A stretch of DNA of 64,000 bases from Polyangium spumosum (GTDB lineage Bacteria; Myxococcota_A; Polyangia; Polyangiales; Polyangiaceae), in assembly GCF_009649845.1 (NCBI RefSeq), contig NZ_WJIE01000003.1:620001-684000 (forward strand), written 5' to 3'. How positions within the stretch are numbered: the first letter of the stretch is position 1; the number at the start of each line of letters is the position of its first letter. The notes below the pieces were generated by a model. The model was not told where the DNA came from and ran no database searches. It saw nothing but the letters and a program-made list of their open reading frames with translations. The position numbers and the translations under genes are program-made. Below are positions 56,020-64,000 of this stretch, piece after piece.

Positions 56020-58302
56020 ATGAACATTCGCGGAAACGTGCGCTTCGCGGCGCTCGGGGCGCTCGGCTTGCTCGCGAGCGGCCTTGGGTTCGCGTGCGGC
56101 GGCGGCGGCAGCACGCCCTCGGGCGGGGGAAATACGGGCGGCGCCGGGGGCGCGGGCGGCAATACCGGCGGGATGGGCGGGGACGCGGGCTCGGGCGGCG
56201 ACGTCTTCACGGACGCCGGCTGCCCCACGGCCCAGATATGCGGCGACACGTGTTGCCCCGCGGGCGAGACCTGCGCGCTCGGGACCACGTGCGCCCGCGA
56301 GCAGGCGCCCTGCGCGACGAACGACGATTGCTTGTTCGATAGCTACTGCCAGGACGGGCAATGCATCCCGTACGGCATCCCCGGCGCGCAGAGCAACGAT
56401 CCGAGCTGCACGAGCCCGGTCGAGATCGGCGCGATCGTCCCCTCGGAGCAATGCCGCTGGACCGGGCCGCCCGCGGGCGACGCGCACCCGAATAGCTTCC
56501 AGGTGATGGCGACGCCGATCGTCGTCGATTTCGATTTCGACAGCGATCCGAACACGCTCTCGCCCTCCGTCGTCTTCACCTCGTTCCCCACGGCGGGCAG
56601 TTATTCGAACCCCGGCGTCCTCCGGGTGATCAGCGGGAAGGATTGCTCGCAGCAATGGAGCTTCGACGCCGCGGCGGACGCGACCATGTCGCCCGCGTCG
56701 GCGGCCGCCGGCGACCTCGACGGCGACGGCAAACCCGAGATCGTCGCGGCGCGCCACGGCGGCGGCGTCCTCGCCTTCAAGTTCGATCCGGCGACGAATA
56801 CCTTCTCCCAGCTCTGGCGCTCCGGCACCTGCCCCGGCGGCTCCGGCCCGCCGTCCACGTTCGACACGACGGGCGGCAGCGACAAATGGAGCGGGCCTTC
56901 GATTCACGACCTCGACGACGACGGCAAGCCCGAGATCATCTATGGCGCCGCCGTCTACCGCGCCGACGGATGTCTCGCCTCGGACGCCCTCGGATTCCCG
57001 GCGTACAGCAAGGGCGTCGTCCCCGTCATCGCCGACGTCGACGAGGACGGGAAGATGGAGCTCGTGCTCGGCGATGGCATTCACGAGTGGAGCGCCGGCG
57101 GCTGGGTCGCGGAAGCCTATTTCGCGCCGGGCAACCTCGCCGCGGGCCAGGTGGCGGTCGCCGAGCTCGGCAGCTTCCCGCTCGACGCGTTCGGCGGGCA
57201 GGATCGCGCCGAGATCGTGGTCGTCTCGGCCGGCAGCGTCCGGGTGCAGACGCTCGCCGGCACCGTCGTCTTCGGGCCGGTCGTGATCCCGGGCGGCGGA
57301 ACGGGTGGCCCTCCGACGATCGCCGATTTCGACGGGGATGGGCGGCGCGAGTTCGCGAGCGCGGGCGGATCGCAGTACGTGGTCTTCGATTTCGACTGCC
57401 TCGCGGGCGGCGACCCCGCGAAATGTGGGGGACAGGCGCCGAACAATGGCATCCTCTGGAGCCAGCCCTCGAAGGACGCGAGCTCGAACGTCACCGGGTC
57501 GAGCGTCTTCGATTTCGATTACGACGGCAAGGCCGAGGCCGTCTACGCCGACGAGTGTTTCCTCCGGGTCTACGACGGCTCCACGGGCAGCGTCATCTAC
57601 AGCGTCGCGCGCACGTCGGGGACGACCTACGAGAACCCCGTGATCGTCGACGTGGACGGCGACTATCACACCGAGATCGTAACGGCGGTGAACGACTACG
57701 CGAACCTCAATTGCCCGGCCACGGATCCGCTCTACCCGAGCGCGGCGTCGCAAAACAACCACGGCATTTTGATCCTGCGCGACGAGCAGGAGCGCTGGGC
57801 GGCGTCGCGGCCCGTGTGGAATCAGCACGCTTATGCGGTCACGCACGTCGGCGACCACGGCGAGATCCCGAAGACCTCGAGCGTGGCGGTCAACTGGAAG
57901 GACGCGAAGCTCAACAATTTCCGCCAGAACGTGCAGGGCGACCTCGAGGCGCTCGGGCAGCCGGATCTCACGGCGGGCGGGGACGTCGGCGCGGTCAAAT
58001 GCGTCGGGACTGTCGCCACGATCGAAGCCCGGGTATGCAACCGCGGCACGTTGCCCATGGTCAGCGGCACCGAGGTCACCTTCTATGACGGCTCGGCCAT
58101 GGGGCCCGCGCTCTGCACGGCGCAAATCCCGACCGTGCTCGGCGTCTCGGAGTGCACGATCGTGAGCTGCGAGGCCGATCTCGGGGGCAAGAAGCTCGAC
58201 ATCTACGTGCGCGTCGACCCGCAGACGCAGACGCTCGAGTGCCACGAGAAGAACAACGACGCCCTCTACACGGGCGTCGAGTGCGGCGCCGTGCCGAATT
58301 GA
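56020..58302 (+). CDS. FG-GAP/VCBS-repeat lipoprotein with CARDB-like end
   Basis: A 760-residue exported lipoprotein. ATG 56020 opens MNIRGNVRFAALGALGLLAS; the lipobox is GFAC and a Gly-rich linker follows. A Cys-rich stretch (~residues 65-120) precedes several integrin-alpha-like FG-GAP repeats with Ca2+-binding motifs (DLDGDGKPEIVAARH, DLDDDGKPEIIYGA, DVDGDYHTEIVTA), which form a seven-bladed propeller. The last ~100 residues resemble a CARDB cell-adhesion domain (VCNRGTLPMVSGTEVTFYDG). It is probably a surface adhesin or matrix protein. It stands 63 bp after hisG with its own ribosome site. Confidence 0.82.
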   Translation: MNIRGNVRFAALGALGLLASGLGFACGGGGSTPSGGGNTGGAGGAGGNTGGMGGDAGSGGDVFTDAGCPTAQICGDTCCPAGETCALGTTCAREQAPCATNDDCLFDSYCQDGQCIPYGIPGAQSNDPSCTSPVEIGAIVPSEQCRWTGPPAGDAHPNSFQVMATPIVVDFDFDSDPNTLSPSVVFTSFPTAGSYSNPGVLRVISGKDCSQQWSFDAAADATMSPASAAAGDLDGDGKPEIVAARHGGGVLAFKFDPATNTFSQLWRSGTCPGGSGPPSTFDTTGGSDKWSGPSIHDLDDDGKPEIIYGAAVYRADGCLASDALGFPAYSKGVVPVIADVDEDGKMELVLGDGIHEWSAGGWVAEAYFAPGNLAAGQVAVAELGSFPLDAFGGQDRAEIVVVSAGSVRVQTLAGTVVFGPVVIPGGGTGGPPTIADFDGDGRREFASAGGSQYVVFDFDCLAGGDPAKCGGQAPNNGILWSQPSKDASSNVTGSSVFDFDYDGKAEAVYADECFLRVYDGSTGSVIYSVARTSGTTYENPVIVDVDGDYHTEIVTAVNDYANLNCPATDPLYPSAASQNNHGILILRDEQERWAASRPVWNQHAYAVTHVGDHGEIPKTSSVAVNWKDAKLNNFRQNVQGDLEALGQPDLTAGGDVGAVKCVGTVATIEARVCNRGTLPMVSGTEVTFYDGSAMGPALCTAQIPTVLGVSECTIVSCEADLGGKKLDIYVRVDPQTQTLECHEKNNDALYTGVECGAVPN

Positions 58303-58337
58303 CGGAAGGCGTGTAGGATCCCTCCCCGGAGGTGATC

Positions 58338-59741
58338 ATGCACGCCCGACGCTTCTCCTCGAAAAAGAGACCCTTCGCCGCCCTCGCTTTTGTCCTCGCC
58401 ACGCTCGGCGCGACCGGCGCCGCCTCGGCCACCGGCATGCAAGGCCATATCTACATGGCCCAGTGCGCCGCCGAGCAGGTCACGGATCCGCGGCTCCGCG
58501 CTCTCTTCGACGCCCACCTGAACGACCTCTCGAACGGCGCCTTCTTCCCCGACTCCGGCTACACCGCGGACGACTACGATCAGGGCGAAATCCCGCACTG
58601 GGAGCAATACGTGCAAGGGTACGTCGAGCTCATCCGCGAGCGCTACGACAAACCCTTCGAGGACCCGGCGGCCGCGGCCCACGTCGCGTTCCTGATGGGG
58701 CTCGCGGCCCACGGGATCACCGATTCGACATTCGATTCGCTGCTCTACGAGCGCGCAGATCAGGTCGACCCGGGGGACATGGATACGTTCGACATGGCCA
58801 TGGACATCTTCCTCGTCCACGACCACCCGCGGTATTACCTGCCCGAGATCGCCGTCGACGCGAAGACGCAGAGCGAGCTCTTCGAGCAGAAGATCAACCA
58901 CCCCGTCGCCCCCGAGGCCATCGAGAAGGCCATGTCGACGGCCTGGTCGGGCCAGGCTGTCGTCGCCAAATTCCTCTACCTCGGCGCCGACGATTACGGA
59001 GAAAAGTTCCCCTGGGCCCGCGAGAGCCTGCGCGACCCGCGGACGCCCGGCGGTTATCCCTTCGGGGCCCGCGTGACCGCGGGGTATTACCGCGAGATTC
59101 TACGGCGCCTCGACGGCGGCACCTCGGCCGACGGCGTGGTCATCGGGGCCTATCCGGACGACGCCTATCCGCTCGCCACGCTCGACAACACGCGACCCGA
59201 TGGGAAAATCGTCCTGTTCTTCGGCGAGGGAATGGACCGGGCGACGATCGACGACGCGGTCGTGGCCGTACGTGACGATGCGGGGAACGTGGTCCCGACG
59301 ACCGTGAGCGTCTATCGCGGGGACACGTGGGCGAACGTCCTGCGAATCACGGCCGGCGCGCCCTGGCAGCCGTCCACGAAATACACGGCGACCCTGCACA
59401 AATCGATCAAGACGCTCTCCGGCGCCTCCCCGACCGAGGACCTCGTCTTTTCTTTCACCACGTGCAGCCCCGACGCGCCGAGCGGCGATTGCGCGGCCCC
59501 CGCCGGTCCGCCGCCGCCCTCGGCCTGCCCGAAGCTCGACGCGGCGTATTCGATGCGGCCCGAGGATCAGCCGCCGGAAGAGGAGGAGCCGCCGCCGCCG
59601 CCGCAGGTCAACCCCGTCCCGAAGGAAGAGAGCGGGTGCGCGGCGGCCCCGACGCGCCACGAGGCGAGCGCCGGGGCCCTGCTCGCGCTGGTCTTCGCGG
59701 GCACGGCCCTGCTCGCCCGGCGGCGCCGCCGGGAGCCCTGA
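58338..59741 (+). CDS. Zinc-dependent phospholipase C-like protein with MYXO-CTERM-like anchor
   Basis: A 467-residue exported protein. ATG 58338 follows a GGAGG site; a GTG at 58332 overlaps that site. After a signal peptide (ending near ATGM) comes a domain with the His and Asp pattern of zinc-dependent phospholipase C-type enzymes (GHIYMAQCAAEQ, AAHGITDSTFDSLL, VHDHPRY). Residues ~270-375 are a Big_5-like beta domain (FFGEGMDRATIDDAVVAV). The end is a Pro-rich stretch, then SGCAAAPTRHE, a hydrophobic helix and RRRRREP, a MYXO-CTERM-like sorting tail. It may act on phospholipids at the cell surface. Confidence 0.75.
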   Translation: MHARRFSSKKRPFAALAFVLATLGATGAASATGMQGHIYMAQCAAEQVTDPRLRALFDAHLNDLSNGAFFPDSGYTADDYDQGEIPHWEQYVQGYVELIRERYDKPFEDPAAAAHVAFLMGLAAHGITDSTFDSLLYERADQVDPGDMDTFDMAMDIFLVHDHPRYYLPEIAVDAKTQSELFEQKINHPVAPEAIEKAMSTAWSGQAVVAKFLYLGADDYGEKFPWARESLRDPRTPGGYPFGARVTAGYYREILRRLDGGTSADGVVIGAYPDDAYPLATLDNTRPDGKIVLFFGEGMDRATIDDAVVAVRDDAGNVVPTTVSVYRGDTWANVLRITAGAPWQPSTKYTATLHKSIKTLSGASPTEDLVFSFTTCSPDAPSGDCAAPAGPPPPSACPKLDAAYSMRPEDQPPEEEEPPPPPQVNPVPKEESGCAAAPTRHEASAGALLALVFAGTALLARRRRREP

Positions 59742-61175
59742 TCAGCCGCACATCCCGTTCGGCAAGCAACGCTCGCCGGCGCCGCATTGCGTGCCGCCGC
59801 AGGTGCACTGGCCATTACCCTCGCACGTGCCCGCCGAGCCGGCGTTACAATCGTCGTCGCCGTCGCAGCGGCAGACCGCGCCCGCGCAGGTGAAGCCAGT
59901 CGGGCACGCGCGGCCGCACGCGCCGCAATTGTTGACGTCGGTCGCCGGATCGACGCAGCCAGCCGGGTTCTGGCAGCAGAGGTTCCCGGCGGGGCACGCC
60001 GCGCCGCCATTGCACCGGCATGCGCCCATCCCGCAGAGCTCGCCCGCGGCGCAGACCGTCCCGCCACACGAGCAGAGCCCCGTACCAGCGTTGCACGAGG
60101 TGCTGCCGCCCCCGCCGCACTCCTGGTTGGAGGTGCACCCGCACACCTTCTGCGCGTCCGGACCACGATCACAATCGAGCCCGCCGCTGCAATCGTTGCC
60201 GCAGCCGCCGCAGTTGGTGTCGTTGTCCTCGACGTCGAGCTCGCAGCCGTTGTCCGCGCCCATCGCGGGCCGCGTGCAGTTGGCATGACCGATATCACAC
60301 GTCGAGTCGCAGACGCCGCCCGCGCAGCTCTTCGAGGCGACGTTCGCCCCGGAGCAAGCGCGGCCGCAGGCGCCGCAATGGTCGACGCTCGTCGACGTGT
60401 CCGTCTCGCAGCCGTCCGTGGGGTCGTTGTTGCAATCGCCCGTGCCCGCCGCGCAGTCGAGCCCGCACATCCCGTTCGTGCAGGTCGCGAGCGCGCCGCC
60501 CGGACAAACGTTCCCGCACGAGCCGCAGTTCTGCAGGTCGGTCTGCACGTTCACCTCGCAGCCCGTGGCGTCCATCATGTCGCAGTCGTCGAACCCGGCG
60601 TCACACGCGGAGAGCGCGCACATGCCCATCGTGCACGCCTCGGACGCGTTCGCCAAATCGCAGACGTCGCCGCAGAAATTGCAGTCGAGCAGCGTGCCGA
60701 GCATCGTCTCGCAGCCGTCGGCGTTGTTCATGTTGCAATCGGCCGTGCCGGGCCCGCAGGGGTTCGCCTCGCAGCTGCCGTCATTGCACGTCTCGAACGT
60801 GGTGCAGGCCGTGCCACACGCGCCGCAGTTCTGCGTATCGGCGGCGGTGTTCACCTCGCATCCGGTCGCCCCCATCCCGTCGCAATCGGAGAAACCCGGA
60901 TTGCAGGTGCCCACTGCGCAGGCGCCGCTCACGCACGCGGTCGTCGCATTGGCGACGCTGCACGGGGCGCAGCTATCGCCGCACCCGAAGGCCGGATCAT
61001 CGGCGGAGACGCAGACGCCATTGCAGCTCTTCTCGCCGGTCGGACACGCGGCCGAGCCGCCATTTCCACCGCTGCCCCCCCTCGGCTCGAACTGATCAAA
61101 ATCCTGGGTACAGCTCGCGACGCCCAGGCCCGCGAGGGCAAGGGCCATGAGGGCAGACAAAAGACCGAACCGCAT
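59742..61175 (-). CDS. Cys-rich repeat lipoprotein
   Basis: A 477-residue lipoprotein. ATG 61175 opens MRFGLLSALMALALAGLGVA, with the lipobox VASC. The mature part has about eight to nine Cys-rich repeats of ~35-45 residues, with the recurring phrase NCGACGxxC and DGCExxxxTxxxNCGxC. They probably form a disulfide-rich rod outside the cell. Repeats of this type are common in myxobacterial surface proteins. Its stop abuts the stop of the convergent phospholipase-like gene, with no gap. Confidence 0.82.
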   Translation of the reverse strand: MRFGLLSALMALALAGLGVASCTQDFDQFEPRGGSGGNGGSAACPTGEKSCNGVCVSADDPAFGCGDSCAPCSVANATTACVSGACAVGTCNPGFSDCDGMGATGCEVNTAADTQNCGACGTACTTFETCNDGSCEANPCGPGTADCNMNNADGCETMLGTLLDCNFCGDVCDLANASEACTMGMCALSACDAGFDDCDMMDATGCEVNVQTDLQNCGSCGNVCPGGALATCTNGMCGLDCAAGTGDCNNDPTDGCETDTSTSVDHCGACGRACSGANVASKSCAGGVCDSTCDIGHANCTRPAMGADNGCELDVEDNDTNCGGCGNDCSGGLDCDRGPDAQKVCGCTSNQECGGGGSTSCNAGTGLCSCGGTVCAAGELCGMGACRCNGGAACPAGNLCCQNPAGCVDPATDVNNCGACGRACPTGFTCAGAVCRCDGDDDCNAGSAGTCEGNGQCTCGGTQCGAGERCLPNGMCG

Positions 61176-61215
61176 CGACGCCTCCGTCGGGGGATGAACG
61201 CGACCCCGGCTACGA

Positions 61216-62688
61216 TTATCCCGAGGCGCCCAAGGATCTCAATCTTTTTGTGCGCGCCCCGAACAGGTGGTGAAACAGCACATGGAGGCCGCCGGAGACG
61301 AGGAAGCCGACGAACCACGCATACGTGTAGACCGTCTTCAGGAAGCCGGGCACGACGTCCGCCATCGACGGCACGGCCGCGGCGAGGAAGCCGGGCAAAT
61401 TGGGGAGCACGCCGAGGAGGAGCGCGACCATCGCAGGCCCATTGAAGCCGCCCTGATACTCGTAGGCGCCGCCGCGGCGATAAAGGTCGTCGACGTCGAG
61501 GTTCGTCCTGCGGATCAGGAAGTAATCGGCGATCATGATGCCGCCGATCGGGCCGAGCAGCGCAGAATACCCGACGAGCCAGGTGAAGATGTAATCACCC
61601 GACGTCGCCAGGAGCTTCCAGGGCATGATGAGCGCGCCGACGACGGCCGTGATCACGCCGCCCATCTTGTAGGAGATCTTCGCGGGCGCGAGGTTCGAGA
61701 AATCGTTCGCCGGCGAGACGACGTTCGCCGCGAGGTTCGTCGAGAGCGTCGCGACGGACAAACCCAGCATCGCGAAGAGGAGGACGAGCGCGCCGCCGAC
61801 CCTGGCGAGCAGCGCGACCGGATCCCAGATCGTCTCGCCGAAGATGATCTTCGTCGCCGACGTCACAGCCACGCCGATGAACGAGAAGAGGATCATCGTC
61901 GGCGGCAGGCCGATCGCCTGGCCGATCGCCTGCTCCCGCTGGCTACGCGCATACCGCGTGAAATCGGGGATGTTGAGCGAGAGCGTCGCCCAGAACCCGA
62001 CCATCGCCGTGAGCCCCGGCGCGAACTTCGCCCAGAAGGCGGCGCCCTCGAGCTTCGAAGGTTGCGAGAGGATCGGGCCGAACCCCCCGGCGCGGACGTA
62101 CGCCCAGCCGAGCAGGAGCAGGCCCAATCCAATGAGGAACGGCGCCGCCCACGTCTCCAGGAACTTGATCGACTCGGTCCCGCGCAGGATGAAGAAGAGG
62201 TTGATGAGCCAGAAGACGACGAACCCGAGGAGCTCCCCCGGGTGCGCCGCGACAAACGAGGACTTCCACGCCGCCGAGCTCAGCATTTCGCCGACCGACG
62301 GGGCCAGGATCGAGAGGAGCTGCCAGAGCGCGAGCCCGCCGAACCACGTCTGGATGCCGAACCACCCGCACGCGACGAGCGCGCGGAGCACGGCCGGCAC
62401 ATTCGCGCCGAGCACGCCGAACGAGGCGCGCGCGAACACGGGGAACGGAATGCCGTACTTCGTGCCCGCGTGCGCGTTCAGCACCATCGGCACGAGGACG
62501 ATCACGTTGCCGAGCGCGATGCAGCCGAGCGCCTCCGACCAGCTCATCCCCTGGTCGATGAGGCTCGACGCCATCTGGTACGTCGGAATGCAGACGGCCA
62601 TCCCGACCCACAACGCCGCGAAATGCCAGAGACCCCAGGTGCGCTTGTCCGACGCCGTCGGCGCGAGGTCCTCGTTCGTGAGCGACAT
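61216..62688 (-). CDS. NCS1-family nucleobase/hydantoin permease
   Basis: A 490-residue inner-membrane transporter with twelve predicted helices. It has the NCS1 signature (KRTWGLWHFAALWVGMAVCI, then GTKYGIPFPVFARASFGVLG). These proteins carry nucleobases, hydantoins or allantoin with Na+ or H+. Its start abuts the preA stop with no gap, so the two are co-transcribed and translated. That context suggests a pyrimidine, dihydropyrimidine or hydantoin substrate. Confidence 0.9.
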   Translation of the reverse strand: MSLTNEDLAPTASDKRTWGLWHFAALWVGMAVCIPTYQMASSLIDQGMSWSEALGCIALGNVIVLVPMVLNAHAGTKYGIPFPVFARASFGVLGANVPAVLRALVACGWFGIQTWFGGLALWQLLSILAPSVGEMLSSAAWKSSFVAAHPGELLGFVVFWLINLFFILRGTESIKFLETWAAPFLIGLGLLLLGWAYVRAGGFGPILSQPSKLEGAAFWAKFAPGLTAMVGFWATLSLNIPDFTRYARSQREQAIGQAIGLPPTMILFSFIGVAVTSATKIIFGETIWDPVALLARVGGALVLLFAMLGLSVATLSTNLAANVVSPANDFSNLAPAKISYKMGGVITAVVGALIMPWKLLATSGDYIFTWLVGYSALLGPIGGIMIADYFLIRRTNLDVDDLYRRGGAYEYQGGFNGPAMVALLLGVLPNLPGFLAAAVPSMADVVPGFLKTVYTYAWFVGFLVSGGLHVLFHHLFGARTKRLRSLGASG

Positions 62689-64000
62689 TCAGGTGCTCCG
62701 CTTGGCTCGCTCCATCTCCGTGACGTGAAGCCCGCCCGGCACGTAATCGGCGCCGCGATTGACGCGATCGTTCCAGCTCTCGTGCGGTTTGCCCGAGGGC
62801 ACTTCCTTCATCGTGATGCAGCCGGAGACGGGGCAAACGAGCTGACAGAGATTGCAGCCGATGCACTCCTCCTCGTCGACGAACGGCACGCGTGAGCCGG
62901 GGGCGTGGGGGGCACCCCCACCGTGAACAGCCGCTCCGCCCTTCGCCACGACCGCGCGGTCGGGGATGAGCTTCGGGATGTGGGTGTGCCCCGCCTTGCG
63001 CGCCTCCTCCTCGGTGCGGCCGGGGAGGTGGATGCATTGATGCGCGCCGTCCATGCAGGCCGTGTAGCAGAGCTGGCAGCCGATACATTTATCGACCGAG
63101 ATGTCCGCCACGACGCGATACCCGAGGTCGAGCTCGCCCCAGTTCTTGTATTGCGGCGCCGCCCGGCCCCGGAGGTCGAGGATCGATTTCATCCCCTTCG
63201 AATCGAGGAAATCGTTCAGGCCCTCGATCATGTCCTCGACGATGCGGTAGCCGTAATGCATGACCGCCGTGCAGACCTGCACGCTCGTGCAGCCGAGCGC
63301 GATGAACTCGGCCGCGTCGCGCCAGTTCGAGATGCCGCCGATCCCCGAGATCGGGAGCTTCGCGATGGCCGGGTGCCGCGTCAACTCGCCGACCATGTGC
63401 AGCGCGACGGGCTTCACCGCCGGGCCGCAATACCCGCCGTTCGTCGAGGCGTCGCCGACGCGCGGCAAGGGCACCATCCGGTCGAGGTCGATGGCCATGA
63501 TCGACTTGATCGTGTTGATCAAGCTGATCCCGTGCGCGCCGCTCTCGAGCACCGCCTCGCCCGGCTCGACGATGTCCGTCACGTTCGGGCTGAGCTTCAC
63601 GATGACCGGCTTCGTCGCGAATTCGACGGCCCAGCGCGCGATCTCCCGCAGGACCTTCGGCTCCGAGCTCACGGCCGAGCCCATCCCGCGCTCGCACATG
63701 CCGTGCGGGCAGCCGAAATTGAGCTCGTGGCCGTCCGAGCCCGCCTCCTCGGCGCGCTGGATGATCTCCTTCCACTCCTCCTTCGTCTCGACCATGAGCG
63801 AGGTGATGACCGCGTGGTTCGGATACCGGCGCTTGACCTCGCGAATCTCGCGCAGGTTCACCTCGAGCGGGCGATCGGTGATGAGCTCGATGTTGTTGAG
63901 CCCCATCATCCGCGTGTTTCCGTAATCGATGCCGCCGAAGCGGCTCGATACGTTGACGATCGGATTGCCGAGCGTCTTCCACACCGCGCCGCCCCAGCCG
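62689..64000 (-). CDS. preA: NAD-dependent dihydropyrimidine dehydrogenase subunit PreA (5' end outside window)
   Basis: The gene continues past the right edge: the reading frame is open to 64000 (GWGGAVWKTLGNPIVN near the edge), so about 35 N-terminal residues are missing. It has the FMN-binding barrel with the catalytic Cys in CPHGMCERGMG, the phrase ISLINTIKSIMAIDLDRM, and two C-terminal 4Fe-4S motifs (CIGCQLCYTAC and CIGCNLCQLVCP). PreA, with PreT, reduces uracil or thymine. It is followed by an NCS1 permease gene with no gap. The rest of the pathway is probably just beyond the window. Confidence 0.92.
   Translation of the reverse strand, partial: GWGGAVWKTLGNPIVNVSSRFGGIDYGNTRMMGLNNIELITDRPLEVNLREIREVKRRYPNHAVITSLMVETKEEWKEIIQRAEEAGSDGHELNFGCPHGMCERGMGSAVSSEPKVLREIARWAVEFATKPVIVKLSPNVTDIVEPGEAVLESGAHGISLINTIKSIMAIDLDRMVPLPRVGDASTNGGYCGPAVKPVALHMVGELTRHPAIAKLPISGIGGISNWRDAAEFIALGCTSVQVCTAVMHYGYRIVEDMIEGLNDFLDSKGMKSILDLRGRAAPQYKNWGELDLGYRVVADISVDKCIGCQLCYTACMDGAHQCIHLPGRTEEEARKAGHTHIPKLIPDRAVVAKGGAAVHGGGAPHAPGSRVPFVDEEECIGCNLCQLVCPVSGCITMKEVPSGKPHESWNDRVNRGADYVPGGLHVTEMERAKRST

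Noticed and set aside
59787-61445. Long plus-strand frame opposite the Cys-rich lipoprotein
   Set aside because: Ala/Arg/Val-rich antisense text. The minus-strand reading has a lipoprotein signal and regular Cys repeats.

Overview
This 64 kb window is uniformly GC-rich and has the gene style of a large-genome myxobacterium, most likely Polyangiales (Polyangium/Sorangium-like). That is an inference from gene content: many lipoproteins with a Gly/Ser-rich linker after the lipobox, an RCC1-repeat lipoprotein, a Pkn-type Ser/Thr kinase, three bactofilins in a row, a MYXO-CTERM-like C-terminal anchor, TPR and HEAT proteins, and a C25 (gingipain-like) peptidase. No rRNA or tRNA was recognised.

Layout. 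0-7 kb: di-haem cytochrome peroxidase, two lipoproteins and a sirohaem sulfite/nitrite reductase, all on the minus strand. 7-11.8 kb: a protein kinase, then a radical SAM protein in a tight operon with two small genes. 12-15.9 kb: RCC1 and other lipoproteins and a small membrane protein. 15.9-21.7 kb: a complete polyhydroxyalkanoate (PHA) locus with phasin-like protein, acyl-CoA synthetase, PhaE-like subunit, PhaC synthase, the repressor PhaR and a divergent second acyl-CoA synthetase, with two matching palindromes at the places expected for PhaR operators. 22-27 kb: glyQ without glyS, then an overlapping P-loop ATPase/TPR-repeat gene pair. 27-29 kb: pyrE and three bactofilins. 29-34 kb: a CPBP-type membrane protease, a C25 peptidase, and a decayed lipoprotein gene split by an AT-richer segment carrying a frameshifted Doc/Fic toxin gene. 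34-42 kb: hybrid histidine kinase, polyphosphate kinase 2, a duplicated putative small RNA with terminator-like hairpins, a secreted peptidoglycan endopeptidase, and radC. 43-45.5 kb: a Septu (PtuA/PtuB) anti-phage system. 45.5-56 kb: CinA-like, xseB, a HEAT-repeat protein, a Tes-like radical SAM enzyme, an outer-membrane protein, murA and hisG. 56-64 kb: secreted FG-GAP, phospholipase-like and Cys-rich proteins, then an NCS1 permease and preA (cut by the window edge) for pyrimidine/hydantoin use.

The most unexpected structure is non-coding. Three intergenic gaps (about 7009-7283, 26793-27024 and 43326-43540) each hold a tandem array with a period of 43 bp. The sequences differ from array to array, palindromic cores are present in the units, and each array directly follows the stop codon of a minus-strand gene. 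43 is not a multiple of three, so these are not coding repeats, and they lack the repeat/spacer pattern of CRISPR. One lies beside the Septu genes and one beside the ATPase/TPR pair.
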